Assembly: GCF_900101505.1 (NCBI RefSeq)
Contig: NZ_FMZI01000007.1
Location: 186,001 to 250,000, forward strand
Length of the DNA: 64,000 nt
Origin: Antarctobacter albus
GTDB taxonomy: Bacteria > Pseudomonadota > Alphaproteobacteria > Rhodobacterales > Rhodobacteraceae
Reading direction: 5' to 3'
The position numbers and the translations under genes were made by a program. The notes beneath the pieces were generated by a model. That model searched no databases and had not been told where the DNA came from. It saw only the letters and a list, made by a program, of their open reading frames with translations. Positions 42,902-52,397 of the stretch are shown piece after piece. Position 1 is the first letter of the stretch. The number at the start of each line of letters is the position of its first letter.

Positions 42902-43498
42902 TCAGACCCCGGCGAAACGCTGTTGTTCCAGTTCGGCGATGCGCTTGCGCAACCGGCGGATTTCCTCGCCGTATTCGGCATCGGTGCGACGCACCGGGAT
43001 GTGTTGCGGGCAGTTCCAGTCAAAGGCGGCCACGCGGATCACGATGGCGCGTTCTGCAACCGGCGCATCCGGACCGTTCAGATGGGAAATCACCGACGGA
43101 TCCTCGGTGATCTGGGCATTCCCCAGCAGCTTGAGCCGCTTGCGCCGTGCGAAATCTACCGCAAGGATCGAGATGCGATCATTCCGGCGCAGGTTGCCGG
43201 TGCTGATGTACTGCTTGTTCCCGCTGTAATCCGCATAGGCGATGGTCTGCGGGTCGATCACCTTGAGAAATCCGGGCGTGCCGCCACGAAACTGGACATA
43301 GGGCCATCCGGTCTCGGACACTGTCGCCTGGAACACGCCGTCGCGGGCCTGGATGAAGGCGGCTTCGCGTTCGGTCAGTTCGGCGCCATCGGTCCGCTCG
43401 GGCGAGAGGACGCGCGCGTAGATCTCTGCCGATCCGTGCTGGTGCTGTTCGGCGCGCACGGTGGGCGTAAAGGCGATCCGGGCATAGGCATTGGCCAT
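42902..43498 (-). CDS. Pyridoxamine-phosphate-oxidase-like FMN-binding protein
   Basis: 198 residues of the split-barrel flavin fold (PNPOx-like): FQATVSETGWPYVQFRGG, then ADYSGNKQYISTGNLRRNDR, LAVDFARRKRLKLLGNAQI, and a C-terminal coiled segment EEIRRLRKRIAELEQQR. Family members bind FMN or F420 and reduce varied substrates. It lies 11 bases after the NTF2-like gene and ends at a strong terminator. The cofactor and substrate are not known. Confidence 0.85.
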   Translation of the reverse strand: MANAYARIAFTPTVRAEQHQHGSAEIYARVLSPERTDGAELTEREAAFIQARDGVFQATVSETGWPYVQFRGGTPGFLKVIDPQTIAYADYSGNKQYISTGNLRRNDRISILAVDFARRKRLKLLGNAQITEDPSVISHLNGPDAPVAERAIVIRVAAFDWNCPQHIPVRRTDAEYGEEIRRLRKRIAELEQQRFAGV

Positions 43499-43509
43499 GA
43501 TTTCTCTCC

Positions 43510-43974
43510 TTATAGTCCGAGGTCGGTCAGGCCGGGGTGATCCTGCGGGCGCGGGCCCTGCGGCCAGTGCATCAGGCGTTCGTCCTCGCGGATGGGCAGA
43601 TCATTGATCGAGGCAATGCGGCGCTGCATCCGGCCGTCGGGTGCGAACTCCCAGTTCTCGTTGCCGTAGGCGCGGAACCACGCGCCGCTGTCGTCGCGGT
43701 ATTCATAGGCAAAGCGCACGGCGATCCGATTGCCCTCATGGGCCCAGAGCTCCTTGATCAGGCGATAGTCATGCTCGCGCGTCCATTTGCGCGTGAGGAA
43801 GTCGACGATGTTGTCGCGGCCAGCGAAACGTTCGGCCCGGTTGCGCCATTGGCTGTCAGGCGTATAGGCCAGCGCGACCTTTTCGGGCTGTCGCCTGTTC
43901 CAGGCGTCCTCGGCCATGCGGACCTTCTGCGCGGCGGTTTCACTGTCGAAAGGGGGGATCGGCGGTCGGGTCAT
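43510..43974 (-). CDS. NTF2-like protein, DUF1348 family
   Basis: 154 residues. The sequence matches the DUF1348/SnoaL-like pattern closely: [60 protein letters not shown], and [20 protein letters not shown]. The family has a cone-shaped NTF2 fold; its activity is unknown. GAGGA precedes the ATG at 43974. It sits between the AhpD-like and PNPOx-like genes, a grouping that suggests handling of reactive compounds. Confidence 0.88.
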   Translation of the reverse strand: MTRPPIPPFDSETAAQKVRMAEDAWNRRQPEKVALAYTPDSQWRNRAERFAGRDNIVDFLTRKWTREHDYRLIKELWAHEGNRIAVRFAYEYRDDSGAWFRAYGNENWEFAPDGRMQRRIASINDLPIREDERLMHWPQGPRPQDHPGLTDLGL

Positions 43975-44060
43975 CTTGGGTTCCTCGGGCAAAGGCGGGC
44001 GCCCCGGCGGGGGAGAAGGGACAGGGAGTGTGCCGGGACGCCCTGGGGGGACCTGGGGGA

Positions 44061-44609
44061 TCAGGCGGCGTCAGAGCTTACGACCGGAAAGTCGATCGGG
44101 GTTCCGAAGGCCTCGTTGAGGTAGTTGGTCAGCGTGTTCAGCGCGACATGGGCCACGATCTCGACGATCTGGGCGTCGCTGTAGCCGGCCAGTTTGACGG
44201 CAGAGACTTCGGCCTCGGTCACGTTGCCGCGTGCCTTGACCAGCGACACGGCAAAGCGGACGGCGGCATCTGCCTTGGGGTCGGTCGAACCGCCGCGCCG
44301 GTTGGCCGCGATCTCGGCGTCGTCCAGCTTGGCCATGTTTTTGCCGATGAAGGCATGAGCCGACAGGCAATAGTCGCAGCCGTTCACCTGCGCGACGGCC
44401 AGGGCGATGCCTTCGCGCGTTGCGGCGGGCAGGTCGCCCTTCGACAAGGCGCCGCTAAGTTCGAGGTAGCCGCCCAGGGCGGCGGGGCTGTTGGCTGTCA
44501 AGCGAAAGAGGTTGGGCACCGAGCCGAGCGAGGTCTTGACCGCCTCGAGCAGCGGACGCGAGGCGATGGGGGCGTCGTCAATGGTGGCCGGAAGGGGAAT
44601 GCGGGTCAT
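44061..44609 (-). CDS. AhpD-like carboxymuconolactone-decarboxylase-family protein
   Basis: 182 residues with the redox CxxC of AhpD-type proteins in [16 protein letters not shown]. It is a helical protein that reduces peroxidase partners or detoxifies peroxides. The ATG at 44609 has AGAGAGA upstream; a second ATG eight codons earlier lacks a clear site. It is divergent from the tetR gene and has one of two matching operator palindromes before it, so TetR repression is likely. Confidence 0.88.
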   Translation of the reverse strand: MTRIPLPATIDDAPIASRPLLEAVKTSLGSVPNLFRLTANSPAALGGYLELSGALSKGDLPAATREGIALAVAQVNGCDYCLSAHAFIGKNMAKLDDAEIAANRRGGSTDPKADAAVRFAVSLVKARGNVTEAEVSAVKLAGYSDAQIVEIVAHVALNTLTNYLNEAFGTPIDFPVVSSDAA

Positions 44610-44662
44610 GGGATCTCTCTTGGTGTGGTTCATGTGAACGCGCTTTGTGCGCCCCTTATAAA

Positions 44663-44676
44663 ACAGACAGGTCTGT
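44663..44676. promoter_or_regulatory. Candidate TetR operator 1 (ahpD side)
   Basis: ACAGAC-AG-GTCTGT at 44663-44676, a perfect 6+6 palindrome flanked by AT-rich TATAAA and ATATT, 54 bases before the ahpD-like start. It shares CAGA-N4-TCTG with the second site at 44765-44776. Confidence 0.75.
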
Positions 44677-44764
44677 ATATTTGTCAAACCCCTATCACCA
44701 GGCTGTGAAAACCTGCGATCACGCTTTCGCATTGAAAGGTCGCTGAAAAAACGGGATAAGTATA

Positions 44765-44776
44765 CAGAACTGTCTG
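44765..44776. promoter_or_regulatory. Candidate TetR operator 2 (tetR side)
   Basis: CAGA-ACTG-TCTG at 44765-44776, flanked by TATA and ATAA, 19 bases before the tetR start codon. The same spacing and half-sites as operator 1 suggest autorepression by the same dimer. Confidence 0.72.
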
Positions 44777-44794
44777 ATAACAGGAGGGAAGGTC

Positions 44795-45391
44795 TTGAAG
44801 TCGCGTCGTGACGACCTTGTCGAAACTGCACTGAAACTTTTCTACATCCACGGCTTCAACGCGACCGGTATCGACCGGATCCTGGCCGAATCGGGCGTGG
44901 CCAAGATGACCCTCTACAAGCACTTCCGTTCAAAGGACGAACTGATCCTAGCCGCCTTGCAATTGCGCGACGAAAGGTTTCGCAACTGGCTTATGGCCGA
45001 GATGGAGAAGTCTTCGACTGATCCCGAAGAACGGCTGCTATCCATGTTCCCGGCGCTGGAAACATGGTTCCTGGGGAAGGCGTTCAAGGGGTTGGGATTT
45101 TCGGGGTGCGCCTTCATCAATGCGGCGGGCGAGTTTGGGGACCAGGCCCATCCCGCGCACCGTCTGGCGGCTGAGCACAAGCGGCGGATCGTCGACTACC
45201 TGTCAGAGCTGTGCCGCGACGCCGGGCTGCCCGATCCGGAAGATCTGGCCGAACAGCTAGCCCTTCTCAAGGAAGGGGCCATTGCCACGGCGCATGTCCG
45301 CAACATGCCCGAGGCGGCCCGCACCGCCGAAAAGATGGCGCGCATCCTGATCGAAGCGGCCAAGGCAAGGGGTGGCCAGCCGAAGGCTTGA
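44795..45391 (+). CDS. TetR-family transcriptional regulator
   Basis: 198 residues starting from TTG at 44795 behind AGGAGGGAAGG. The N-terminal helix-turn-helix covers LKLFYIHGFNATGIDRILAE and SGVAKMTLYKHFRSKDEL, typical TetR; the C-terminal part is a helical ligand-binding domain. The divergent AhpD-like gene and the paired CAGA-N4-TCTG sites make this its likely target, with electrophiles or quinones as possible inducers (inference). Confidence 0.9.
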   Translation: MKSRRDDLVETALKLFYIHGFNATGIDRILAESGVAKMTLYKHFRSKDELILAALQLRDERFRNWLMAEMEKSSTDPEERLLSMFPALETWFLGKAFKGLGFSGCAFINAAGEFGDQAHPAHRLAAEHKRRIVDYLSELCRDAGLPDPEDLAEQLALLKEGAIATAHVRNMPEAARTAEKMARILIEAAKARGGQPKA

Positions 45392-45460
45392 GCCGTGCCT
45401 CTGGACATTTCCATCGGAATTCTGGATCGAAAGCGTGGTCTGCAATAGGAAAGCGGGATC

Positions 45461-46345
45461 ATGCTCGACAAGTTGGAAATGTTCATCGCCCTTGCCCGTG
45501 AGGGCCATTTCGGGCGGGCCGCAGAGCGCATGAACATTGCGCAACCCACATTGTCGGCCGGGATCAAGCAGCTTGAAGAGCAGCTTGGCGTTCAGCTGGT
45601 CTATCGCGGTTCCCGATTCGGGGGGCTGACCCCGGAAGGCCAGACCGCGCTGACATGGGCCAAGCGGATCACCGGCGATGCCCGCCAGCTGCGTGACGAG
45701 ATGCGGATGAGCCGGACGGGACTCGCAGGTGAGGTGCGGCTTGCCGTGATCCCCACGGCCCAGTCCTGGGCAGGGCACCTCTGCACGGTTTTCGCGGCCC
45801 GCCATCCCAATGTCCGTTTCCGAATCCTGTCCCGCAACTCGCGCGAGATCCTGCAACTGATGGATGATTTCGAGGCGGACGCCGGGATCTCCTATCTCGA
45901 CAACGAGCCGCTGGGGCGAGTCGATACAGCCGAACTGTACGAAGAAAGCTACATGCTCGTCTGCGCAAAGTCGTCTGAATTCGCCGGGCGGGACAGCGTC
46001 GACTGGTCGGCTCTCAGCGGGGTGCAACTGGCGCTTCTGACTCCCGACATGCAGAACAGGAGGATCATCAATCGCCTGTTCATCAAGAACGGCGTCAGGC
46101 CCAGTACCTGCATCGAATCGAACTCGGTCATCGCGCTGGTGGCCAGCGTGATCCAGGCGCAATGCGTCACGGTTCTTCCCGGAGATCTCGCGCGCTTCCT
46201 TGCCGCGGGCAAAGAGATTGCATTGGTCCCGCTGCAGGGGGCAGGGCGTTATCACAAGGTCGGTTTGATCCTGCCTCACCGGGATCCGCGCACGCCGGTT
46301 CTGGAGGCGCTATTGAAAGAGGCGCGCAAGCTGCCCCCGATTTGA
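45461..46345 (+). CDS. LysR-family regulator, likely of the formate dehydrogenase operon
   Basis: 294 residues: helix-turn-helix in FGRAAERMNIAQPTLSAGIK with QLEEQLGVQLVYRG, then a standard effector domain from VRLAVIPTAQ. It stands 89 bases upstream of fdsG and in the same direction; a LysR gene is often found at this place before fds operons in alphaproteobacteria. Direct control of the operon is inferred. The start at 45461 follows AGGAAAG. Confidence 0.87.
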   Translation: MLDKLEMFIALAREGHFGRAAERMNIAQPTLSAGIKQLEEQLGVQLVYRGSRFGGLTPEGQTALTWAKRITGDARQLRDEMRMSRTGLAGEVRLAVIPTAQSWAGHLCTVFAARHPNVRFRILSRNSREILQLMDDFEADAGISYLDNEPLGRVDTAELYEESYMLVCAKSSEFAGRDSVDWSALSGVQLALLTPDMQNRRIINRLFIKNGVRPSTCIESNSVIALVASVIQAQCVTVLPGDLARFLAAGKEIALVPLQGAGRYHKVGLILPHRDPRTPVLEALLKEARKLPPI

Positions 46346-46434
46346 TCGAAAATTCCTATCGACTGACGGAACAGCGTTATTGAAGGGACCCCCTCCGAAT
46401 GTGCCAGTTGGCGCCAATTCAGGAGGACCACGAC

Positions 46435-46908
46435 ATGCCTGCCAGCGCCGATTTCGACGCAGCCGAGCTGAAACTCATCATCGACGCACACCGGTCTCTG
46501 GAAGGGCCGTTGCTGCCTATGTTGCACGCCATCCAGGACAGCTTTGGTCATATTCCGGCCGAGTCGCACGCGCCGATCTGCGACGCGCTGAACATCACCC
46601 GGGCCGAACTGCACGGGGTCATCAGCTTTTACCATGACTTCCGCGAAGCTCCGGCAGGCCGCCATGTGCTGAAGATCTGCCGTGCCGAGGCCTGCCAATC
46701 CGTAGGTGGGAGCGAGCTGGCCGAGAGCCTGCTGTCGAAACTGGGACTGAACTGGCATGGGACGACGCCGAACGGCGCTGTCACGATCGAGCCGGTCTAC
46801 TGCCTGGGCCTGTGTGCCTGTGCGCCGGCGGCAATGGTGGATGACCGTGTGGTCGGCCGCATCGACGCGGCCAGGCTGGACACACTGCTGGCGGAGGCGG
46901 GCGCATGA
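46435..46908 (+). CDS. fdsG: NAD-dependent formate dehydrogenase gamma subunit
   Basis: 157 residues, NuoE-like thioredoxin fold with a 2Fe-2S site: Cys pair in KICRAEACQSVGG and a second pair in VYCLGLCACAPAAM. Partner of FdsB in passing electrons to NAD. The ATG at 46435 follows AGGAGGA; the stop overlaps the fdsB start (ATGA). Confidence 0.94.
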   Translation: MPASADFDAAELKLIIDAHRSLEGPLLPMLHAIQDSFGHIPAESHAPICDALNITRAELHGVISFYHDFREAPAGRHVLKICRAEACQSVGGSELAESLLSKLGLNWHGTTPNGAVTIEPVYCLGLCACAPAAMVDDRVVGRIDAARLDTLLAEAGA

Positions 46909-48413
46909 AGATCTATGTTCCGATGGACAGCGCCGCCAAGGCGCTTGGGGCCGAGGATGTGGTTGCGGCCTTGCGCGCGGAAGCACCTGATGCGGACATC
47001 ATCCGCACTGGCACGCGCGGGATGATCTGGCTGGAACCCCTGGTCGAGGTGGAAATCGACGGGGTACGCCACGGGTTTGGCCCGGCAGAACCGTCCGATG
47101 CGGCCGCGATCCTCGACGGCACCAGTGCCAAGGCGCTTGGCCCTGTCGAGGATCTGGAGTGGATGAAGCGCCAGACCCGACTGACCTTTGCCCGCGTCGG
47201 CGTGATCGACCCTCTGTCGCTTGACGACTACGAGGCGCACGGCGGGCTGAAGGGGCTGCGCGTCGCGCTTGACCTCTCGGCCCAGCAGATCGTCGACGAG
47301 GTCAAGACCTCCGGCCTGCGCGGTCGCGGTGGGGCGGGTTTCCCGACCGGCATCAAGTGGCAGACCGTGCATGACGCCGAAGCGCCGCAGAAATACATCG
47401 TCTGCAACGCCGACGAGGGCGACAGCGGCACCTTCGCCGACCGCATGGTGATGGAGGGCGACCCCTTTACTCTGATCGAGGGCATGGCCATCGCGGGGCT
47501 GGGTGTCGGTGCGACCAGGGGCTACGTCTACCTGCGGTCCGAGTATCCGGATGCCATCGCCGTCATGACGCGCGCGGTGGAACTGGCCCGCGCCGCTGGC
47601 GTATTGGGCAGTGACATCCTGGGGTCCGGCCGTGCCTTCGACATGGAGATCCGCAAGGGCGCGGGCGCCTATGTTTGCGGTGAGGAAACCTCCCTGCTCA
47701 ACTCGCTCGAAGGCAAGCGCGGCGTGGTGCGGGCCAAGCCGCCCTTGCCGGCGCTGGAGGGCTTCCTGGGGCGTCCGACGGTGGTGAACAACGTCATCAG
47801 CCTGGCGACCGTTCCGGTGATTTTCGAGAAGGGCGCACAGCATTACGCGGACTTCGGTCTTGGCCGGTCGCGCGGGACCGTGACCCTGCAGATCGCGGGC
47901 AACGTGGCCCGTGGCGGGTTGTTCGAAACCGCCTTTGGCATCTCGCTGGGCGAGGTGGTCAATGACCTTGGCGGCGGCACGGCCTCTGGCCGTCCGGTCA
48001 AGGCGGTGCAGGTGGGCGGGCCCCTGGGGGCCTACATGCCGGTGTCGAAATTCGACACGCCGCTGGGCTACGAGGAATTCGACCAGGCGGGCGGGTTGAT
48101 CGGCCACGCGGGCCTGACCGTCTTCGACGACCGGACCGACATGCTGGGCATGGCGCGCTTCGCGATGGAGTTCTGCGCCGTGGAAAGCTGTGGCAAGTGC
48201 ACGCCCTGCCGGATCGGCGCCGTCCGCGGTGTCGAAACGCTGGACCGGATCGCAGAGGGCGACGCCGCCGCGCTGCCCCTGTTGACCGACCTCTGCGAGA
48301 CGATGACGGACGGGTCGCTTTGCGCGCTGGGGGGCTTCACGCCGTTCCCGGTCATGTCCGCCGTCACCCATTTCCCCGATGATTTCGCCCGCCAGAAGGA
48401 GGCCGCCGAATGA
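46905..48413 (+). CDS. fdsB: NAD-dependent formate dehydrogenase beta subunit
   Basis: 502 residues, NuoF-like. An N-terminal thioredoxin-like part is followed by the NADH/FMN domain (GLRGRGGAGFPTGIKW, CNADEGDSGTFADRM, GAGAYVCGEETSLLNSLEG) and a 4Fe-4S site (ESCGKCTPCRIG). It takes electrons from the alpha subunit and reduces NAD. It overlaps both neighbours by four bases. Confidence 0.95.
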   Translation: MKIYVPMDSAAKALGAEDVVAALRAEAPDADIIRTGTRGMIWLEPLVEVEIDGVRHGFGPAEPSDAAAILDGTSAKALGPVEDLEWMKRQTRLTFARVGVIDPLSLDDYEAHGGLKGLRVALDLSAQQIVDEVKTSGLRGRGGAGFPTGIKWQTVHDAEAPQKYIVCNADEGDSGTFADRMVMEGDPFTLIEGMAIAGLGVGATRGYVYLRSEYPDAIAVMTRAVELARAAGVLGSDILGSGRAFDMEIRKGAGAYVCGEETSLLNSLEGKRGVVRAKPPLPALEGFLGRPTVVNNVISLATVPVIFEKGAQHYADFGLGRSRGTVTLQIAGNVARGGLFETAFGISLGEVVNDLGGGTASGRPVKAVQVGGPLGAYMPVSKFDTPLGYEEFDQAGGLIGHAGLTVFDDRTDMLGMARFAMEFCAVESCGKCTPCRIGAVRGVETLDRIAEGDAAALPLLTDLCETMTDGSLCALGGFTPFPVMSAVTHFPDDFARQKEAAE

Positions 48414-51307
48414 AGGATTTCATCCTGCCGACCGACGACCGTGACATGGGCACCCCCGCCCGCCAGGGCGCGCCCGTCACCCTGACCATCGACGGCTTCG
48501 AAGTCACCGTCCCCGAAGGCACCAGCGTCATGCGCGCCGCCGCCGAGATCGGCATCTCGGTGCCCAAGCTCTGCGCGTCGGACAACCTGGAGGCGTTCGG
48601 TTCCTGCCGTCTTTGCGCGGTCGAGATCGAGGGGCGTCGCGGCACCCCCGCTTCCTGCACGACGCCGGTGGCGCCGGGCATGGTCGTGGACACGCAGTCG
48701 CAGAAGGTGCGCAAGATCCGCAAGGGCGTGATGGAGCTCTATATTTCGGATCACCCGCTGGACTGCCTGACCTGTGCGGCCAACGGCGATTGCGAGTTGC
48801 AGGACATGGCCGGGGCCGTCGGCCTGCGCGACGTGCGTTACAAGGCGCCGGAACAGGGCGGGCTGGCCAACCATTTCGAGGCCCGCAATACGTCCGGCGA
48901 GGCCAACCCCGAATGGCTGCCCAAGGACGACAGCAACCCCTATTTCACCTACGACCCTTCAAAGTGCATCGTCTGCAACCGCTGCGTCCGCGCCTGCGAA
49001 GAGGTGCAGGGCACCTTTGCGCTGACGATCTCGGGGCGCGGGTTCGACAGCCGCGTGTCGGCGGGCGGCGTCGGGGACGATTTCCTGGCCTCGGACTGCG
49101 TGTCCTGCGGCGCCTGCGTGCAGGCCTGCCCCACCGCGACCCTGCAGGAAAAATCCGTGATCGAGATGGGCACGCCGGACCGGTCCGTCGTGACCACCTG
49201 CGCCTATTGCGGCGTCGGCTGTTCCTTCAAGGCGGAAATGCAGGGCGATGAACTGGTTCGCATGGTGCCCTACAAGCACGGCAAGGCAAACCGCGGCCAC
49301 AGCTGCGTCAAGGGACGCTTTGCCTATGGCTATGCCAACCACAAGGACCGCATCCTGAACCCGATGATCCGCGACTCGATCGACGAGCCCTGGCGCGAGG
49401 TCAGCTGGGACGAGGCGCTGGTCTTTGCCGCGGGCCGCATGCGCGGCCTGCAGGAAAAGCACGGCAAGAAGAGCATCGGTGTCATCACTTCCAGCCGCTG
49501 CACCAACGAGGAAACCTACCTCGTGCAGAAACTGACCCGCGCGGTATTCGGAAACAACAATACCGACACCTGCGCCCGCGTCTGCCATTCGCCCACTGGA
49601 TATGGCCTTGGCCAGACCTTCGGCACCAGCGCCGGCACGCAGGATTTCGACAGTGTCGAACAGACCGACGTGGTCATCGTCATCGGTGCCAACCCGACCG
49701 ATGGCCACCCGGTTTTTGCCAGCCGCCTGAAAAAGCGTCTGCGGGCAGGGGCCAAGCTGATCGTCATCGACCCGCGTCGCATCGACCTGGTGAAATCCGC
49801 CCATATAGAGGCCGCGCATCATCTGGCGCTGAAGCCCGGCACCAATGTCGCCGTGGTCACGGCGCTGGCACATGTGATCGTGACCGAGGGACTGATGGAC
49901 GAGGCGTTCATCCGTACCCGCTGCGACTGGGACGAATTCCAGGTCTATGCAGAATTCGTCAGCGATCCGCGCCACTCGCCCGAGGCGACCGCCCTGCTGA
50001 CCGGCGTCGACGCGCAGGAGCTGCGGGCCGCCGCACGGACCTTTGCCCGGGGCGGCAACGGCGCGATCTACTATGGCCTTGGCGTGACCGAGCACAGCCA
50101 GGGGTCGACCACCGTCATGGGGATCGCCAATCTTGCCATGCTGACCGGGAACGTCGGGCGGCCCGGCGTCGGCGTGAACCCGCTGCGCGGCCAGAACAAC
50201 GTGCAGGGGTCTTGCGACATGGGGTCCTTCCCGCATGAACTGCCGGGCTACCGCCACGTGAAACTGCCTGAGGTGCGGGAAATTTTCGAAACGACCTGGG
50301 GTGTCGAGATCGACCCGGAACCGGGTTTGCGCATTCCCAACATGCTGGACGCGGCGGTCGAGGGCACCTTCAAGGGGCTCTACTGTCAGGGCGAGGACAT
50401 CCTGCAATCGGATCCGGACACGAAACATGTCGCGGCGGGCCTTGCGGCGATGGAATGCGTCATTGTGCATGACCTCTTCCTGAACGAGACCGCGAATTAT
50501 GCCCATGTCTTCCTGCCCGGGTCGACCTTCCTGGAAAAGGACGGCACATTCACCAATGCCGAACGCCGCATCAACCGCGTGCGCCGCGTCATGGCGCCCA
50601 AGAACGGCTATGCCGACTGGGAGGTGACGCAGCTGCTGGCCAATGCGATGGGGGCGGGCTGGTCCTATACCCATCCCAGCCAGATCATGGAGGAAATCGC
50701 CGCCACGACACCCTCTTTCGCCGGGGTGGACTATGCCCTGTTGGAGGAAAAGGGATCTGTGCAATGGCCCTGCAACGAGGCGCATCCCGCAGGCACGCCG
50801 CTGATGCATGTCGATGAGTTCGTGCGCGGCAAGGGGCGGTTCATCGTCACCGAATACGTCGCCACCGACGAAAAGACCGGCCCGCGTTTCCCGCTCTTGC
50901 TGACCACCGGGCGCATCCTGTCCCAATACAACGTGGGCGCGCAGACCCGGCGCACGGAAAACGTGGTCTGGCACCAGGCCGACGTTCTGGAAATCCATCC
51001 GCATGACGCCGAGAATCGCGGCCTAAACGATGGCGACTGGGTGCGGCTGGCCTCGCGGTCGGGTGAAACGACGCTGAGGGCGCAGGTGACGGATCGGGTC
51101 AGCCCCGGCGTGGTCTACACCACCTTCCACCACCCGGACACCCAGGCCAACGTCATCACCACGGATTACTCCGACTGGGCCACGAACTGCCCGGAATACA
51201 AGGTGACGGCGGTGCAGGTCGCGCCCTCGAACGGGCCGACCGACTGGCAGGAGGACTACGCCGCACAGGCCGAACGGTCGCGCCGTATCCTTCCGGCAGC
51301 GGAATGA
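48410..51307 (+). CDS. fdsA: NAD-dependent formate dehydrogenase alpha (catalytic) subunit
   Basis: 965 residues. In order: N-terminal 2Fe-2S domain (FGSCRLCAVEI), NuoG-type His/Cys cluster (HPLDCLTCAANGDCELQ), two 4Fe-4S sites (CIVCNRCVRAC, CVSCGACVQAC), another cluster in CAYCGVGCS, and the Mo-bis-MGD catalytic domain with the active Cys392 in CARVCHSPTGYG. A Cys, not selenocysteine, ligates molybdenum or tungsten. It oxidises formate to CO2 in the cytoplasm. It overlaps fdsB and fdhD by four bases each. Confidence 0.96.
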   Translation: MKDFILPTDDRDMGTPARQGAPVTLTIDGFEVTVPEGTSVMRAAAEIGISVPKLCASDNLEAFGSCRLCAVEIEGRRGTPASCTTPVAPGMVVDTQSQKVRKIRKGVMELYISDHPLDCLTCAANGDCELQDMAGAVGLRDVRYKAPEQGGLANHFEARNTSGEANPEWLPKDDSNPYFTYDPSKCIVCNRCVRACEEVQGTFALTISGRGFDSRVSAGGVGDDFLASDCVSCGACVQACPTATLQEKSVIEMGTPDRSVVTTCAYCGVGCSFKAEMQGDELVRMVPYKHGKANRGHSCVKGRFAYGYANHKDRILNPMIRDSIDEPWREVSWDEALVFAAGRMRGLQEKHGKKSIGVITSSRCTNEETYLVQKLTRAVFGNNNTDTCARVCHSPTGYGLGQTFGTSAGTQDFDSVEQTDVVIVIGANPTDGHPVFASRLKKRLRAGAKLIVIDPRRIDLVKSAHIEAAHHLALKPGTNVAVVTALAHVIVTEGLMDEAFIRTRCDWDEFQVYAEFVSDPRHSPEATALLTGVDAQELRAAARTFARGGNGAIYYGLGVTEHSQGSTTVMGIANLAMLTGNVGRPGVGVNPLRGQNNVQGSCDMGSFPHELPGYRHVKLPEVREIFETTWGVEIDPEPGLRIPNMLDAAVEGTFKGLYCQGEDILQSDPDTKHVAAGLAAMECVIVHDLFLNETANYAHVFLPGSTFLEKDGTFTNAERRINRVRRVMAPKNGYADWEVTQLLANAMGAGWSYTHPSQIMEEIAATTPSFAGVDYALLEEKGSVQWPCNEAHPAGTPLMHVDEFVRGKGRFIVTEYVATDEKTGPRFPLLLTTGRILSQYNVGAQTRRTENVVWHQADVLEIHPHDAENRGLNDGDWVRLASRSGETTLRAQVTDRVSPGVVYTTFHHPDTQANVITTDYSDWATNCPEYKVTAVQVAPSNGPTDWQEDYAAQAERSRRILPAAE

Positions 51308-52125
51308 ACGCGCGCGCCGCAACCGTCAGCGCCTCGGGCCGGTCGCACCAGTCCGAGGGCACGCTGGCGATCCATCGTACCCTGCCCGAAGAGGTGCCGG
51401 TGGCGCTGGTCTTCAATGGCACCACGCAGGCGGTCATGATGGCCAGTCCCGCTGACCTGGCGGATTTCGCCCTCGGCTTTGCCCTGACAGAGGGCATCGT
51501 CACCGACCCATCGCAGGTCGACGACTTCGAGATCGTCGAACATGCGCAGGGCATCGAGGCGCGTTTTCTGCTGGAGGACGGTCGTGCCAAGGCCCTGTCC
51601 GCGCGTCGGCGCTTCATGGCTGGGCCGGTGGGCTGCGGGCTGTGCGGGATCGACAGCCTGGACCAGGCCTTGCGCCGCGTGCCGCGCGTGACCTCTGACC
51701 TGCGGCTGAAGGTGGCCGAGGTCGCCCGCGCCACCGACGCGCTGCGCCGGCACCAGCGCCTGCACGACATGACACGCGCCACCCATGCGGCGGGTTTCAT
51801 GACCTCGGGGCGCAGCGTTTTCATGGCGCGCGAGGACGTGGGCCGGCACAACGCGCTGGACAAGCTCATCGGCGCGCTGGCGCATGAGGGTCTCGACGCG
51901 TCGCAGGGCGCGGCTGTCATGACCTCTCGGCTGTCGATCGAGCTGGTCCAGAAATGTGCCCTGGCCGGTATCCCGGTCCTCGTTGCCGTGTCCGCCCCCA
52001 CCGGCGCCGCCGTGCGTCTGGCGCAAGAGGCTGGCATCACCCTGGCCGCCTTTGCCCGGAGCGGCGGTTTCGACATCTATTCCCATCCTCACCGCATCAC
52101 CGACGAGGCACCGCATGTCGCCTGA
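51304..52125 (+). CDS. fdhD: Formate dehydrogenase accessory sulfurtransferase FdhD
   Basis: 273 residues with the functional cysteine motif in VGCGLCGIDSL and REDVGRHNALDKLIGA. FdhD moves sulfur from a cysteine desulfurase to the Mo cofactor of formate dehydrogenase. Its place inside the fds operon, overlapping fdsA by four bases and fdsD by eleven, is the standard arrangement. Confidence 0.94.
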   Translation: MNARAATVSASGRSHQSEGTLAIHRTLPEEVPVALVFNGTTQAVMMASPADLADFALGFALTEGIVTDPSQVDDFEIVEHAQGIEARFLLEDGRAKALSARRRFMAGPVGCGLCGIDSLDQALRRVPRVTSDLRLKVAEVARATDALRRHQRLHDMTRATHAAGFMTSGRSVFMAREDVGRHNALDKLIGALAHEGLDASQGAAVMTSRLSIELVQKCALAGIPVLVAVSAPTGAAVRLAQEAGITLAAFARSGGFDIYSHPHRITDEAPHVA

Positions 52126-52318
52126 CAAGATGATCCGCATGGCGAACCAGATCGCCACTTTCTTCAAGACCCAGCCAAACGAGGATGCCCCCGCGCGGGT
52201 CGCGGCGCATATCTCGGACTTCTGGGAGCCGCGTATGCGCGACCAGTTGCGCAGCCATGTTGCCCAGGGCGGTGACGGGCTGGACGAGGTGGTTGTCCGG
52301 GCCGTTGCGCAGATATGA
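52115..52318 (+). CDS. fdsD: Formate dehydrogenase delta subunit
   Basis: 67 residues starting at ATG 52115 inside the end of fdhD. IRMANQIATFFKTQP and a C-terminal FWEPRMRDQLRSHV match the small FdsD family, needed for assembly or cofactor stability of the FDH complex. It closes the fds operon; 79 bases follow before the TrmO-like gene. Confidence 0.9.
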   Translation: MSPDKMIRMANQIATFFKTQPNEDAPARVAAHISDFWEPRMRDQLRSHVAQGGDGLDEVVVRAVAQI

Positions 52319-52397
52319 CCGCGGTCCGGCCCGGCACGGGCGGGTTTGATCTCTGCACCGCCCTGTCGGACAGTCGCGCCGACGGAAAGGGCGCGGC

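Noticed and set aside
48959-51004. 681-codon minus-strand open frame opposite fdsA
   Set aside because: fdsA on the plus strand carries all formate dehydrogenase motifs; the antisense translation has none.
52319-52397. Small gene between fdsD and the TrmO-like gene
   Set aside because: Only 79 bases, no start with a ribosome site and no conserved peptide; best treated as spacer.
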